Source of the DNA: Phymatolithon calcareum
Taxonomy: Eukaryota > Rhodophyta > Florideophyceae > Hapalidiales
Direction: 5' to 3'
Assembly (NCBI GenBank): GCA_977006965.1
Contig: OZ345385.1
Coordinates: 868,001-932,000 of the forward strand
Length of the DNA: 64,000 bases
Shown here piece by piece: positions 52,158 through 63,334 of the stretch (within the stretch, counting starts at the first letter, position 1; each line of letters opens with the position of its first letter). A program made the translations under genes and the position numbers. The notes under the pieces were generated by a model. The model did no database searches. It was not told the origin of the DNA and saw only the letters and a list, made by a program, of their open reading frames with translations.

Positions 52158-53502
52158 CTAATACAGGGACTCGTAATATTCCATATTTTCAATTATGGAG
52201 CCGCTGTAAAATAGTAAAGAGTTTAGTGCCCTCTCCGTTCTTGGCATGTCGACAGGGTCCAGTTCATACTTTGTAAGGTTCTGGCGCAGTGTTTCCAGAT
52301 GCTGATCTGCTGTCGTTCCGAATTTGTCAGATATTAGCCTCATGCTCACTTGAGGGAACCTTCCGCTTGCGTATTTTATGGCGAGTTGTCGATTTCTCAC
52401 CTTAGCAAACCTCAGAATGGCTGGGATGTAGTCTGGTTTGTCATACGGTATTTTACTCTTTCTTCTTGCTTCGAGACGCTCTCCTTCTTTCGTAAACAGG
52501 TGTCTCCGGAGCTTTTTTGTGGTTTTTCCCTCTTGCATATGCTTTAGGGGGCCGCAAACTGTTCTTTTTGCAGCATGGAGGCAATATCCCTACTTGCCCA
52601 CTGCAACTCCCTGAAGTTACTCAAGATAGCCAGCTTCCTTGCCTTACCTCGTCGCAGCATCCCAAAGGCTAGGATTTGTCTCCTGTGTACTGGTGCTTGT
52701 ATTCTACACAGCAGCCGGAGCCCCTCGAACCTTCCATTTGCAATACCTCCGAAAACTTGGAAGAAGAAGGTCCTTTCCGCTTCTCTGATAGCTTCTTGTA
52801 CCTCTGCGGTCCACGGCGTGAGATGAATAGCGTACTCCCACCTCGGGTGAATCAGCGACTTATAGATTCGAATGGCTTGAGTTAGTGTACTGCGGGTTTT
52901 GCACTTTTTATGCGCTTGATTGTGTTCGTAACCGTAATTCCAGTTGGTCCTAGAGAGATCCCTAGGTACGTCACCTCCGGTACTTGGCACAGGGTCTTGT
53001 GCGCTAGTCAGAACGTATGGTTCTTTGTCTCGGTGGATTCCAGCACCTCGCTCTTGCCTCGTTTTGTGTTCCAAGTCATCCCCATTTCTTCTGCCCACTT
53101 CGTTGAGATATTGAGCAGGGGTTGTAGCGCTTGCGGAGTTTTCGCCAACAGTATCACGTCGTCTGCGAAGAGAACGGCAGACACGTCAGCTATCTCGCTT
53201 GGTACTCCGCTAATACGCTACGCGAATTCGTCCATGAATATGTTGTGCAGACTTGGGCTGAGCGGTGACCCTTTTGGAACACCTCTGTCAACTATAAACC
53301 AATTCTTGCTTCTGTCCCCAGCCGTGAGAATCCAGGAGGGTGATAAGAATGCTTCGCACATGTCGCTGATTGTCTTAGGTAGTACGACAGCACTGCATCT
53401 GATTTTCTGCCATCGATTTGCAAGATCCCAAGCACCCGCGGGTGCGTGGCATGGCATCCCAATGCTTGTAGGTTTGGGGTAAAAAACTTGGTTCGTTATC
53501 AA
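52158..53502 (-). pseudogene. Non-LTR retrotransposon with RT catalytic motif, decayed
   Basis: The minus strand from 53502 contains NWFIVDRGVPKGSPLSPSLH (RT box with G.PQGsplSp; here K replaces Q), a TAG in place of the next residue, then VLFADDVILLAKTPQALQPL, the FADD catalytic box, and LLNISTKWAEEMGMTWNTKR. Further on are VTYLGISLGPTGITVTNTIK, KSLIHPRWEYAIHLTPWTAE and the tail block LLCRIQAPVHRRQILAFGML (52600-52800). The last frame (52538-52158) begins MQEGKTTKKLRRHLFTKEGE and includes YDKPDYIPAILRFAKVRNRQ. It has two in-frame stops and at least two frameshifts. The catalytic aspartates of FADD survive, so it is the most complete copy of this family in the window; the endonuclease is absent. 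Confidence 0.9.
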
Positions 53503-56500
53503 TTGAAAAAAGAGACTGCGAAACGTCCCATTGTGTCACTTCAAAACGTGGAACAAAGATAATCTGCTCGGTGCCGCTGGATCGTGGAACTGTACGGAGG
53601 CTCTTGATTTCGATCACCTACAGCTTCCTATCTCGCGTGTGAACACGATTCAATGGTTTGCGGACGGCAGTATATGGTTAGACGCGCTTCATCGGTAATC
53701 GGGGATTTGAAGGGCGGCTGTGTCTATGTGACTTATGGGCTCGATCATGCAGTCTCTGATAGGGTTCGATACTGTACATTCCGAGTTCTTCACCCCAAGA
53801 AGTTACTGTAGTAAAGACAGAACTCGGGGTTACACAACGACTACTGTAATGCTGACAAGGTAGCAGGTCCATTAGTCACTTTCGCGTTCCTGAGGACAAT
53901 ACCGTTAGCAATAGCACGAGCAGCACCTTCCGTCAGTGTGCTTTTGTGAAAGTCTGACTCCCTAAACAGTCTAGAGGCAGCTTAAAGTTACTTTTCAGGG
54001 GGGCCAGCAATCTCCTGCACGTAGATGAGAGGTTGCATCGTTTATCATATTCAAGAGATTTTGAAAAGTCAGAACAGGTTTGTGCTTACAGTATCTCCGG
54101 ACTGTGCCACTACTATCCACTATTACATTCTTTGCACCATGCGTCAAAACAGGCGAAATTGCGACTTAGCAGTTTTGGTGGGAAACGTATGATAACCGAA
54201 AACACTTTCATGTATAGGTTGCTGTATGTCTGATTTTTCTTTAAGGACCTACATCCCCATCTTAGATTTTCACTTTTATTATTTATGAGCTTGGGAATCC
54301 GAGAAGCTCATTGGACAGTTTTTGTTATGGCAGTACATAATTGGCTAAGCAAAAAAAAGTCCTCGCGCCGTGGAAACTTTTTCTACAAATTCTCTGCAGA
54401 GGGTTCCTTCTAAAATCGGGACAGCTCCTTAAACGCGCAGTTTAAGACCACTTCCTGATCAGTTCTTCATATTTCGAAAACTGTTATAGAAAGCCAAGAA
54501 TGTAGGTTATCCAAAAATCAAAAAAAATCGAAGAAAGGGGATGAAATAAGGAGTTTAGAGCACTTTTCGTAATTCTGATCTTGAAAAAGAATCGCCTACA
54601 AAGATGGACAATTATCTCGAAAAGGACTAGATAAATTTCTTATTACCTCGGTCAAAAGTTTCAAATGGTTGTACAGTACCACAGGAATACCGCAAATTTG
54701 GTAAAATCGAACGTCTAGGTGGCAAAAAAGTTCACGCCGCGAGACCAACAGTTTTTTAAAATCGGCAAAGGAACAGGCGAAAAATATAGTAAAATTCACG
54801 TTGCGTCCTGACGAGAAGCTGAAACAGTTCGAAGGAAATGCAGTAAGCATTTTTTTGTAATGATTGATTAGAGCCGAAAATAGGAAACTTTTGCTGACTT
54901 CATATTTGAAAATATTTCACTTGTTTCTACACATTTTCTTGAAACTGGATGCCGTCCCGTCGGTGCAAACGACATAATTAAAAATTTTATCCAGTTTATG
55001 AGCATTGTTTCGGCCAGTGAGAGCGCTTCAAAGATGGGGAAGTAGGTCCTTCACTGATATTTACAAAAAACTACAAAATAACTCAATCTTCATTTTCTTT
55101 TCAGTGTACTCCTCTTAATCAGACCTTTCTATTAAGCCCGAATACGTACTGCGCATCGAAGGGCAACATGCTTCGATTTTAAATTTGCTGTGGGGTTGAG
55201 TTGACTGCACAATTGTATGGAGTTAGCATTATGCATTATACCAACGTGGCGCCACAGGACATTTTACATATTCGCAATGATTCGAACATTTTCCCGAGCT
55301 TGACAAGCGGTCGTGCACGCGTCAGAAGACGTTTTCCGACGTATGCACGACCGCTTGTGTGTGCGTCTAGACGCACACACACTCTATAGCTCCCGCTTGT
55401 CGCATGAAAGTCCTTTTAGATTGTTTCTGGCCCAGATTAGCGTCCTATCCACGCTCTAATTAGGCCGCACTAGATCCAGTGATCGACTACCGCATGGCGT
55501 TCATTCATACACTGTATAATCGCGATCTGTCTATAGAGGCCCTGCTCAATTCAAAGCCTTCCATCGTCGAGTATCTCACTACCTTCAACGTACACGCCCA
55601 ATATCTACGCCCCCAATGATCCGCTAAGTTATATAGCCTCCACCTAACACTACCGCGCCAAATTTTTACTACCAATCATCATGTATGCTCCTGATCTTGG
55701 TCACGTGTGTCCTCGAAATAGAAGGGCAACTCGGAACGCTATTCATTGTGGCGATCCCTTACATGAATCAAGCAAACTCCGATGTAACATTTCTGGCCGG
55801 GAAATGCCCAAATATCTTGCAAAAGAACTATTTCATGCTGATATGTGCGTGAAAATGGGCAGTCGTCAAATTGGCGCATTGAAAATGGAGCTCAAATATA
55901 TAAGCGAAAATTTTCTGTATTTAATACTCCCAGCTGTGAAGAGGAGGGAGCAGTCTCCGATAATGGCTATGAGCACGACGATAGCAGCTAGGATTGTAAA
56001 GTGCCCACTCAATTTATTGATTTTCAGTCGGAGCAGGATTTAAGGCAGGTATATGTATTTGTCATAAAAACCTTATACTCTCGGCAGATTTCGAAGGGGC
56101 TTTCAGTAAACTAATACTTATGAAAAATTACGTCTCAAGTCGAGCTGTAACGCATGGTGTTTGCCTAACGACCCGTCGAAAATTAAGTGAAATTATGGGC
56201 ATTGTATTTCTGTTATTTAAAGTCGGGTCACGCCGACCCTTTTTTCCTGTCGTCCAATAGAAGGTTAATATTTTTTGTTAACCTATTTTTGTTACCAACA
56301 TCTATAGATGACTCGACCGGCCGTACAGTACACATCTACAGTACAGTACAGTATCCCTATTCCCACCAATAAGTCAACGTAATATCCAAATTCCCTTCCC
56401 TATTCCGTTCCGTTGCAGTGGACAGCGCCTTCCCGCTCCAACATCATGTTGGTGTCATAATTGGCTGCAGGAGAAATTCAGCCGTTATGGTAGAGATCAG

Positions 56501-56787
56501 CTCCCTCGATGAGTGCGACTGTAACTCTAAGATAAACACCCACTCCACTCCGGCTCACTTCGCCCATCTTTTCTCCAGACGGAAACACACACACGCCCCC
56601 ACACTTCCCCAACTCATCCACCCACCCTCCGCCCCCAACGTGTCCCCGCCGTGGGCCTCCTCCTTAGCGCTCCTGACCCACGCCCCGGCCGCCCTCCTCT
56701 TCGACGCACCTGGCCTGCCGCTCTTCCCCGCTTCCTTCCCCGCAACTCTCTCAATTTCGCTCTCGTGGTTTCTCTGCCTGCTGCACC
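53503..56787. other. Long gene-poor, AT-rich stretch
   Basis: Between 53500 and 55200 the DNA is AT-rich with only short frames. A palindrome pair lies at 55304-55381. A 120-codon plus-strand frame at 55681-56043 has no recognised domain. From about 56560 the composition becomes C-rich with overlapping Pro/Ala/Leu frames on both strands, leading into the ABCC pseudogene; this may be the decayed N-terminal region of that gene. Confidence 0.45.
55304..55381. repeat. Inverted repeat followed by a 26-bp perfect palindrome
   Basis: CAAGCGGTCGTGCACGCGTC at 55304-55323 is mirrored at 55338-55357 (two mismatches, 14-base loop). It abuts a perfect palindrome TGTGTGTGCGTCT/AGACGCACACACA at 55356-55381. 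Confidence 0.93.
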
Positions 56788-58838
56788 ATGCCCGTATCGC
56801 CTCCCTGCGCCCGCATGCCCTCTTCATGCTGCTGTCCGGGCTCTCTCAGCCCCATCCGCCCGCCCGCGCTCCTCCTCTCCTTCCTGGGCTTCGCCCTGCT
56901 CTCCCGCCTGCCGCCGCCCCGCTGTCCGGCCCGCGCAACGCTCCCCCCCACGCTGCGCGAGGCGTCCGCGTTCGACCTCAACTCGTTCAGCTGCATGGCG
57001 GGTGTTAAGGGCGGGCGCGGATACTTTTAGCCACTCGTGCTGCTCGCGTCGTATACCGGCCAGTCCTTGTTCAACTGCAAGTACATCAACACCGTGTCAG
57101 AGGTGCAGGCAAAGGTTCGCGGGGCGCTCATTCACGTCATTTTTGCGAAGATCTGCCGCATATTCTCGCATGCGCGTGCACGGTTTTCGCTCGGTAAAAT
57201 TCAGAACATGATGGTCACTGACTCTAAGACGATTGCCGACCTTGTGGTACACGCCACTTGGCTGTGGGTTGCGTTCGAGAATATCTTCGTGGCCCTCATC
57301 ATGATGATACACTTTCTGGGCTGCCTGCCGGCGTTATGCGGCATGCTTTTCATCCTCGCCGTCATCCCTCTGAATGCCTGGTTATTGGCGATGATCAAGA
57401 ATTTACAGCAGGCCGCGTCTGGTATCACGAATGAACGTGTCAAGACCTTGAACGAGGAAATTCAGGGGATCAAGGACGTCAAGTTGTACGCGTGGGACCT
57501 TTCCTTCATTGAGCGCATTCTCGTTAAGCAAAGGGACGAGCTTTCCCTCTTGCGTCGATTCGCGATCATTGTGGCACTGGATGATGTCTTCACCGCCAGT
57601 ATTCCAGCTATGCTTTAACTCGTCATGTTCTCCACTTACGCCCTATTCACGCCCCGCCTTGATCCATCGGTCATCTTCCCGGGTATAGCGCTTTTCAACA
57701 TCCTGCGCCTGCCGCGACTCATCTTCCCGGTAACAGCAATGCTCTGTGCCCGTGCAGTAGCCTCTGCATCCCGCCTGCAGAGCTTTCTTGTCGCAGATGA
57801 GCTAAAAATCATCACTGAAAGCTCGCATGGTGTAGAGCCCGAGAAGTTTTCTCAGCTCAGTGCGGACATCGTCGTGGAGAACGCTTCCTTCTCGTGGAGC
57901 CCTCCTAAGAACGGGGTTTCCAGGCCCTCTCTCGCTTAGGTCTCCATGCGAGTGCCTAAGGGCGCTCTTGTAAGTGTGGTGGGTCAGAGAGGGTGTGGTA
58001 AATCAGCCATGCTTGCAGCTCTTCTTGGAGAAGTTTCAATACTCTTCGATAAGCTTTGCTGAGCAGGTGCCGTTCATACAGAGCGGTACTATTTGCGACA
58101 ACATCCTGTTTGGTCGCCCTTTTGATCTTCGACGATACCGCCGTGTTGTCGATGTATGCTGCCTCGGTCCAGATCTGCGAATTTTGCCTGGTGGCGACCT
58201 TACTGAAATTGGTGGTCAGGATGTTAACCTATCAGGGGGACAGCGTTCTCGCGTATCAATGGCCTGTGTGGCATACTCCAACGCGGATGTTGCATTATTG
58301 GATGACCCTCTGTTTGCAGTTGATGCACACGTGGGGCGCAGGATGTTCGGGGAGTGCATTGTAGGAGAGATGAAGGGGAAGGCGCGGATCATGACGACGA
58401 ATCACGTCCACTTTGCGGCATCACCAAGTGTGGACTTCGTTGCATTCATTCGCGATGGTGTATTTGTCGAGTTTGGAGCGCGATCCGCGCTACTAAGGGA
58501 TCGAACTTCCGAGTTTCCGAGCATCGTTGAAAGTGTAGGCGACCTTGGTAACCTTGATGCGGCAAATGGCCATCATGACGGCATTGGAGTGGAAGGAAAC
58601 CTTCCGAGTGGCGATCAGCACTCTGAAGTCGATTGTTTGGAGGATTGTATTGTGTTGCCCAACGGCAAGGGGCAAAGCGTTGATGTTCCGGGGGAATGCG
58701 CGGCAAACAAAGAGAATGCTCTTCTTATTACGGGGAACGTTGAAATCGCCACATTCGCAGGACGACTTGTTGATATCGAAGAGAAGGACGAGGGACGCGT
58801 TAAAGTTGAACACTATCGTGTCTACATGGAAGCGGCAG

Positions 58839-58946
58839 GTAAGTCTGAATTTGCTCGAAATGACCTCCAGTCTTACCAGTCATTCATTTCTCACTGACAT
58901 ACATTTTAAATCAATGGTCGTTTTGTAATTCTTTGTACGCAAATAG
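58839..58946 (+). other. Intron 1 of the ABCC pseudogene
   Basis: GTAAGT donor after EAAG and AAATAG acceptor before GGCTTCAG; removing 108 bases joins YMEAAG to GLQLFLMIIP in phase, as expected at the NBD1-TMD2 linker. Confidence 0.88.
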
Positions 58947-59623
58947 GTGGGCTTCAGCTGTTTTTGATGATTATCCCGTTGAGCATCAGTATTCAAGTTT
59001 TTCAATTGTCAGCCAACTTTTGGATCAGCGTTTGGAGTGACCACAGTCAAATTGACGCGGAATTAACGGAGGCACAAGCTTGTGATTCTATGATGTACTA
59101 CTTGACCATGTACATTATGATCGGTGTCGCAGCACTTGTTGTCACTTTTTTCTTAGGGTTTGCCTACGTTTTGGATCCATTTCGGCCTCTGTCAAGCTGC
59201 ACGAAAACATGCTTATCTCTGTTTTTGGTTTGCTGTGAATCCCGTGGGGATAATTGTAAATCGATTCAACGCAGACATGAATAAGGCTCGTTTCTCTACC
59301 GCAAAGAGCGATGCATTTCGATGCAATACGTGTTGTGTACTGACATTTCCTGACTACCTTTGAATCGTTTCGTACTACTTTCCGACAACCGTTTTATGGT
59401 TGCCACCTCTCTAGCAAACACAATGCAGTCGTTCGTAAGACTTTCGTTGAACCTTATGGGTGCTCTTTTCATAATTATGTATGCCATGCCGTGGTTTATC
59501 GTTGCAATGATACCTGTGGGTTTCGTTTACTTGTACGTCCAAGAATTTTACAGAAAAGCGAGTGTCGATATCAGGCGACTGGAATCTTTCTCAAGGAGTC
59601 CTTTGTATTCACTTTTTTCTGAG

Positions 59624-59723
59624 GTGCGTGTTTGCGATTTTCCTTACGTTCATTCTGCGTTGTGAGCACGACAGCAGCATTCATCTTACACTCTGTGTTC
59701 TTTTTTCTCTTCTCTGTATACAG
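59624..59723 (+). other. Intron 2 of the ABCC pseudogene
   Basis: GTGCGT donor and a pyrimidine-rich tract ending TATACAG; removing 100 bases joins SPLYSLFSE to TLDSVITIRAF, the conserved SP...FsEtl.G...IRAF motif of ABCC proteins. Confidence 0.92.
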
Positions 59724-61063
59724 ACATTGGACAGCGTGATAACCATACGAGCTTTCAAGGAGGTGCCGCGAAAGACGCTTGTGAAACATAAATACGCCGA
59801 TACTCTAACTCGCATGACGTATGTTTCGCAAGCTGCCAACCGATGGCTTGGGCACAACACTGGTCTTCGTGGCCTCGTGCCTTGCAGTCGCATCTGCGGG
59901 TAGAATCTCTGCAAGTTTAATAGGACTCGTGCTTGCCTATGCGCCGCAGCTGTTGCAAAGCATGACATTCAGCGTGCGGCAATTCACAGAAATGGAGAGC
60001 CAAATGAGCTCTATTGAAAGTATTGCCGAGTTTTCGACAGCACCCCCGTTCCCACAGGAGGAAGTTGGGGGCTTGAAAAAGACAATGAGCCAGCAAGTCA
60101 CTACAACATCGCTTCGCGCGAGCGAGTCACGGGAGCTTGTTTCCGAGGACATATCGCAGCTCTTTGGGGTGCGCTCCCAGAAATGCCGATCGTGGCCAAG
60201 ACGGGGACGCATCGACTTCAAGAGCATCACAATGCGGTACAGGCCAGATTTCGAACCTACACTGCGCGGTGTGTCACTTTCCATCTCCCCCGATGAGAAC
60301 ATTGGCATCGTTGGACGAACTGGTGCGGGGAAAAGCTCGCTGCTTTCGGTATTATTTCACCTTCAGGAAATCGAGTCCGGAGCGATTATTGTTGACGGAT
60401 TGGACATCTCGCTCATTAACCTCTTCGACTTGCGTTCATCACTAGCTGTCAACCCGCTCTGGGGCTATCCGGACTAACCTAGACATGTTCGGCGAGTACA
60501 ATGACGCAAGTGTGCAGGAAGCACTTGATGTTTGCGGGCTGCAAAAAACGATGGGATGTATAGTTTCGCTTGACTTTACGGTGCAAGAAAACGGACAGAA
60601 CCTGGGCGTGAGACAGAGCCAATTGCTATGTCTGGGACGGGCGCTGTTGCGAAATTCACAGATTCTTGTACTGGATGAAGCGAATTCGAGCGTCTCGAAT
60701 GATATGGACGAGAAAATACAGTTAACGTTACGCGCCGAAATGGGAAACTGCACCGTCCTCACCGTCGCACACCGATTCCACACCGTGATGAACAGCGATC
60801 GGATTGTCGTCATGGATCATGGAAGAATTGCCGAGGTTGGAACACCAGCCGAACTGCTTTCGAGAGAAGATTCCATGCTTTCCAGGCTTGTGGACGAGAC
60901 GGGAAGCTCTACGGCGCGTTATCTACGCCATCCTGCGAATGTTGCGTCGACAGGTGCGTTAGCCAAGCGTGTGAATGGATTGACGCCTACAGTACCAGGT
61001 CTGCAGCGGAGTATTATGGAAGCAAATTGCAAGTGCGAAGTCGCACTGCTTTCCGAGAGTTGA

Positions 61064-62694
61064 GGGACGTACATTGCAGTAACTTCAGATGTCGATTCGC
61101 TGGATTGGGGAAGGAAGCATTTTTGTGGGAGCCATTGTTTACAAGCCTGAGCATGGACATCATATGATATGCACCCTACGGGTTGTACCCAGCTTAGGGG
61201 ATGTTCAGCTTGCTAATTTCAGAACTTCAGTGAAAGTAGCTCCATAACATTAGAGGTTTTGCAGCTTGCATACACCTGAGGAAGCACTTCTAAGCAGCCG
61301 AAGTGGCCCAGAGCTATCCGACACTAGAGGGTCCTAATTGCAAAAATTCGGAAACGCTTCGGTTAATATATTTACTGTGAAGGGAGACCGTCTCACATCG
61401 ATGGGGAAGAAGACGGTACCGTACGCAGTGTAGGAGAATATCAAGCACAAGCTCCCCGAGGTGAATTTCAGGCAACTGCAGCTCAATGCGCCTGTGGAAG
61501 ACGTCATCAGCTGTCTTCAAGAAGTATGTAAGAAAGATTTGGTAACAGAGTTCGATAGCATATGGAAGCTCTGGAGCACAATCAGCTTGAATTTGAATTT
61601 GAGGAATAGAGAATAGAACGGTAACCAAAAAGGCCTCAGATGCCCATTTCTAGTCAAAAAGTCCAGGCACGAGAAATTCTTACCATCTCCGCACAAGTTT
61701 AGGATTCTGTAAGAGAACAAGAGATAGGACAAGAGCTTTTCGTAGAATGCGAGTTCTGCGCCGACTAGAACCACCAGCCATGAGGAGAAGACACCAAGCA
61801 GAATGGTTTTCTGCGAGTCTAGTGAAACAAAAGAAGCGCCTCGATGAGGCAGATGAGTATTCTGGAAGAGGTGAAGACATTAAGGAGGCAGCCAAAGACA
61901 TAGAGTACTTCAAGAAATATGAAGACTGCAGCAAGCTCAGTCTCAAAGAAAGGGCGACGAAAAGAAATAATTGAGTTATGGGCAAAGGAAGAAGAGAGCA
62001 GATCCCTCGAGATACCAACTGAGTCGGACAATTACCGGTGGTTCTCCGCGTAAGAGAAAGGTCGACACTGTTGGGATGCCTACTGCTGATATTCAACAGA
62101 GCACCTCTTTGGAAAAAATCAGTACTATGTGCATACTTTGGTGTCACAGCCGTGATTGAGCTGGTCGCCCTCCAACACATTCTACCTTCATCCAAGATTA
62201 GTGCTGAAATTGAATATGCATGTAAGCGACTCACTAGAGCACTTGTTGGGAGAAAAATACGAATCAAGGATATACTGAATAGTCAAACTACGTGAGCTTA
62301 GAAAATCGTGCGAAAGCGGCCCTGTTACTCTTGAAGAGAGGCCTTGGGAGCTTTTAAAATAAATCAACACGTATCCCCTCTGCACCTTGTGCAGCCTAGA
62401 CAGCTGCTGTGACATCAAGTACCACTCGTAACTGTTAAAGTCTACTAGAGCTGTAAGGATGCGCAGTTGTTCCATCAGCTTCGAGAAATCCCTCAGTAAA
62501 AGAAAGAAGGAAAGAATGCTATCGAAACCTAACGGACCATTTCGCACAAACCATATTCTTTCTGAGCAACAAAAAATGGGGGCAAAGCCAGGAACTACAT
62601 GGAGACACAAGATTACAAACTTATCCTTCTCTGAACAAGAAGAAGAAGACAGACAGACAGACTGAAAGCCAAGAAAGCACTACACGCACTTTTG
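61064..62694. other. Flank with weak LINE-like frames
   Basis: A plus-strand frame 61747-61974 is rich in charged residues (KQKKRLDEADEYSGRGEDIK) and could be the linker part of the retrotransposon that follows, but has no diagnostic motif. The long minus-strand frames here (61680-62267) appear to be antisense. Confidence 0.35.
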
Positions 62695-63334
62695 TTCTTC
62701 AGAAAAGAAACCATCAAAATTTACGGGTGGCCATGAGAACAGGGCGAGGCGCAGAGCAGAACACCTCGGTACGGCTATTGATGAGAACGGAGTCCGTGAC
62801 GACAGGCTTCTGGAGCGATTCAAAAGTGCAGGCGCCAAAGTGCAGCTCATGAGCTCCCTAAGCATGACAAAGGAAAGGGTATAGCACTGAAAAGAGCATC
62901 CGGCTCTTCAAGGCCTATATCAGGCCAGTGCATGAATACTCTGCACACTTAACACCTGATACAATCCGCGTATCAACAGCAGCAGTTCAAATCTAGAAGG
63001 ACATATCAACGACACTGTTCGGCAAGTGGGCAGCGCGTATTGGAGAAGACTAATGAAGCTTTGTCAAATAGAACCGTGGGAGTTCCGCCGACAGCACCTA
63101 CGCTCCAAGCTAAGACGAAGATTGGGCAAGGTAGTAGAAGAGACCGATGACGCTGGGGCAGAGCTCGAACTCGAAACACTTGACTGCATTCGAGAAGCGA
63201 ATACGGCAATTGACCCTCGAGATAAATCTAGTATCCGACGAGTCTGGGAGAAACAAGAAGAACGCCGGACAAGAAAAATATCGGTTTCATTTCTACCGCA
63301 CCAGGCAATGAGGATGAAAGAAAGAAGACAATGA
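62695..63334 (+). pseudogene. Non-LTR retrotransposon RT thumb and tail
   Basis: Plus-strand pieces read AEHLGTAIDENGVRDDRLLE followed by RFKSAGAKVQLMSSL (RT thumb, hLG......G......+...a........l), then RLFKAYIRPVHEYSAHLTPD (consensus ly.s.i.P..eYa..l), TTLFGKWAARIGED and MKLCQIEPWEFRRQHLRSKL with RRRLGKVVEE. The tail block (L.LCQI.P...RR..LR..L.RR) is shared with the copies at 14080 and 52158, but sequence divergence suggests a different subfamily. One stop and two frame changes occur. The catalytic palm is not seen upstream. Confidence 0.78.

Larger units (their letters stand above)
56788..61063 (+). pseudogene. ABCC (MRP)-type full ABC transporter, decayed, introns retained
   Basis: The order is TMD1, NBD1, TMD2, NBD2 as in ABCC exporters, which pump glutathione conjugates across the plasma or vacuolar membrane. 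TMD1 (57037-57740) includes FSLGKIQNMMVTDSKTIAD and ERVKTLNEEIQGIKDVKLYA. NBD1 has Walker A GQRGCGKSAML (57981-58004), SGTICDNILFG, LSGGQRSRVSMA (58229) and VALLDDPLFAVDAH. TMD2 has NPVGIIVNRFNADMNK. NBD2 has Walker A VGRTGAGKSSLL (60313), a degenerate signature LGVRQSQLLCLGRALL, Walker B ILVLDEANSSV and an intact H-loop LTVAHR. Stops occur at 57028 (TAG), 57616 (TAA), 57937 (TAG) and 60475 (TAA), and frameshifts near 58020, 59170 and 59840. Short deletions remove the NBD1 segment after Walker A and part of TMD2. Two GT-AG introns remain. TMD0 and the start are not recognisable; the C-rich frame at 56788-57030 precedes TMD1. Confidence 0.95.

Noticed and set aside
56418-57008. 196-codon Pro/Ala-rich plus-strand frame as a separate protein
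   Set aside because: The C-rich sequence is open in several frames on both strands, and it leads straight into the ABCC transporter; it is low-complexity and not a recognisable domain.
4148-61063. Reassigned stop codons as the explanation for interrupted genes
   Set aside because: All three stops (TAA, TAG, TGA) interrupt homology, frameshifts and deletions occur as well, and catalytic residues are changed. The MPN gene uses an ordinary TAA stop. A code change does not explain the pattern.
61680-62267. 195-codon minus-strand frame with hydrophobic segments as a membrane protein
   Set aside because: It overlaps plus-strand charged frames leading to a LINE remnant and is Leu/Ser-rich because it is the complement of AAG/GAG-rich coding sequence.
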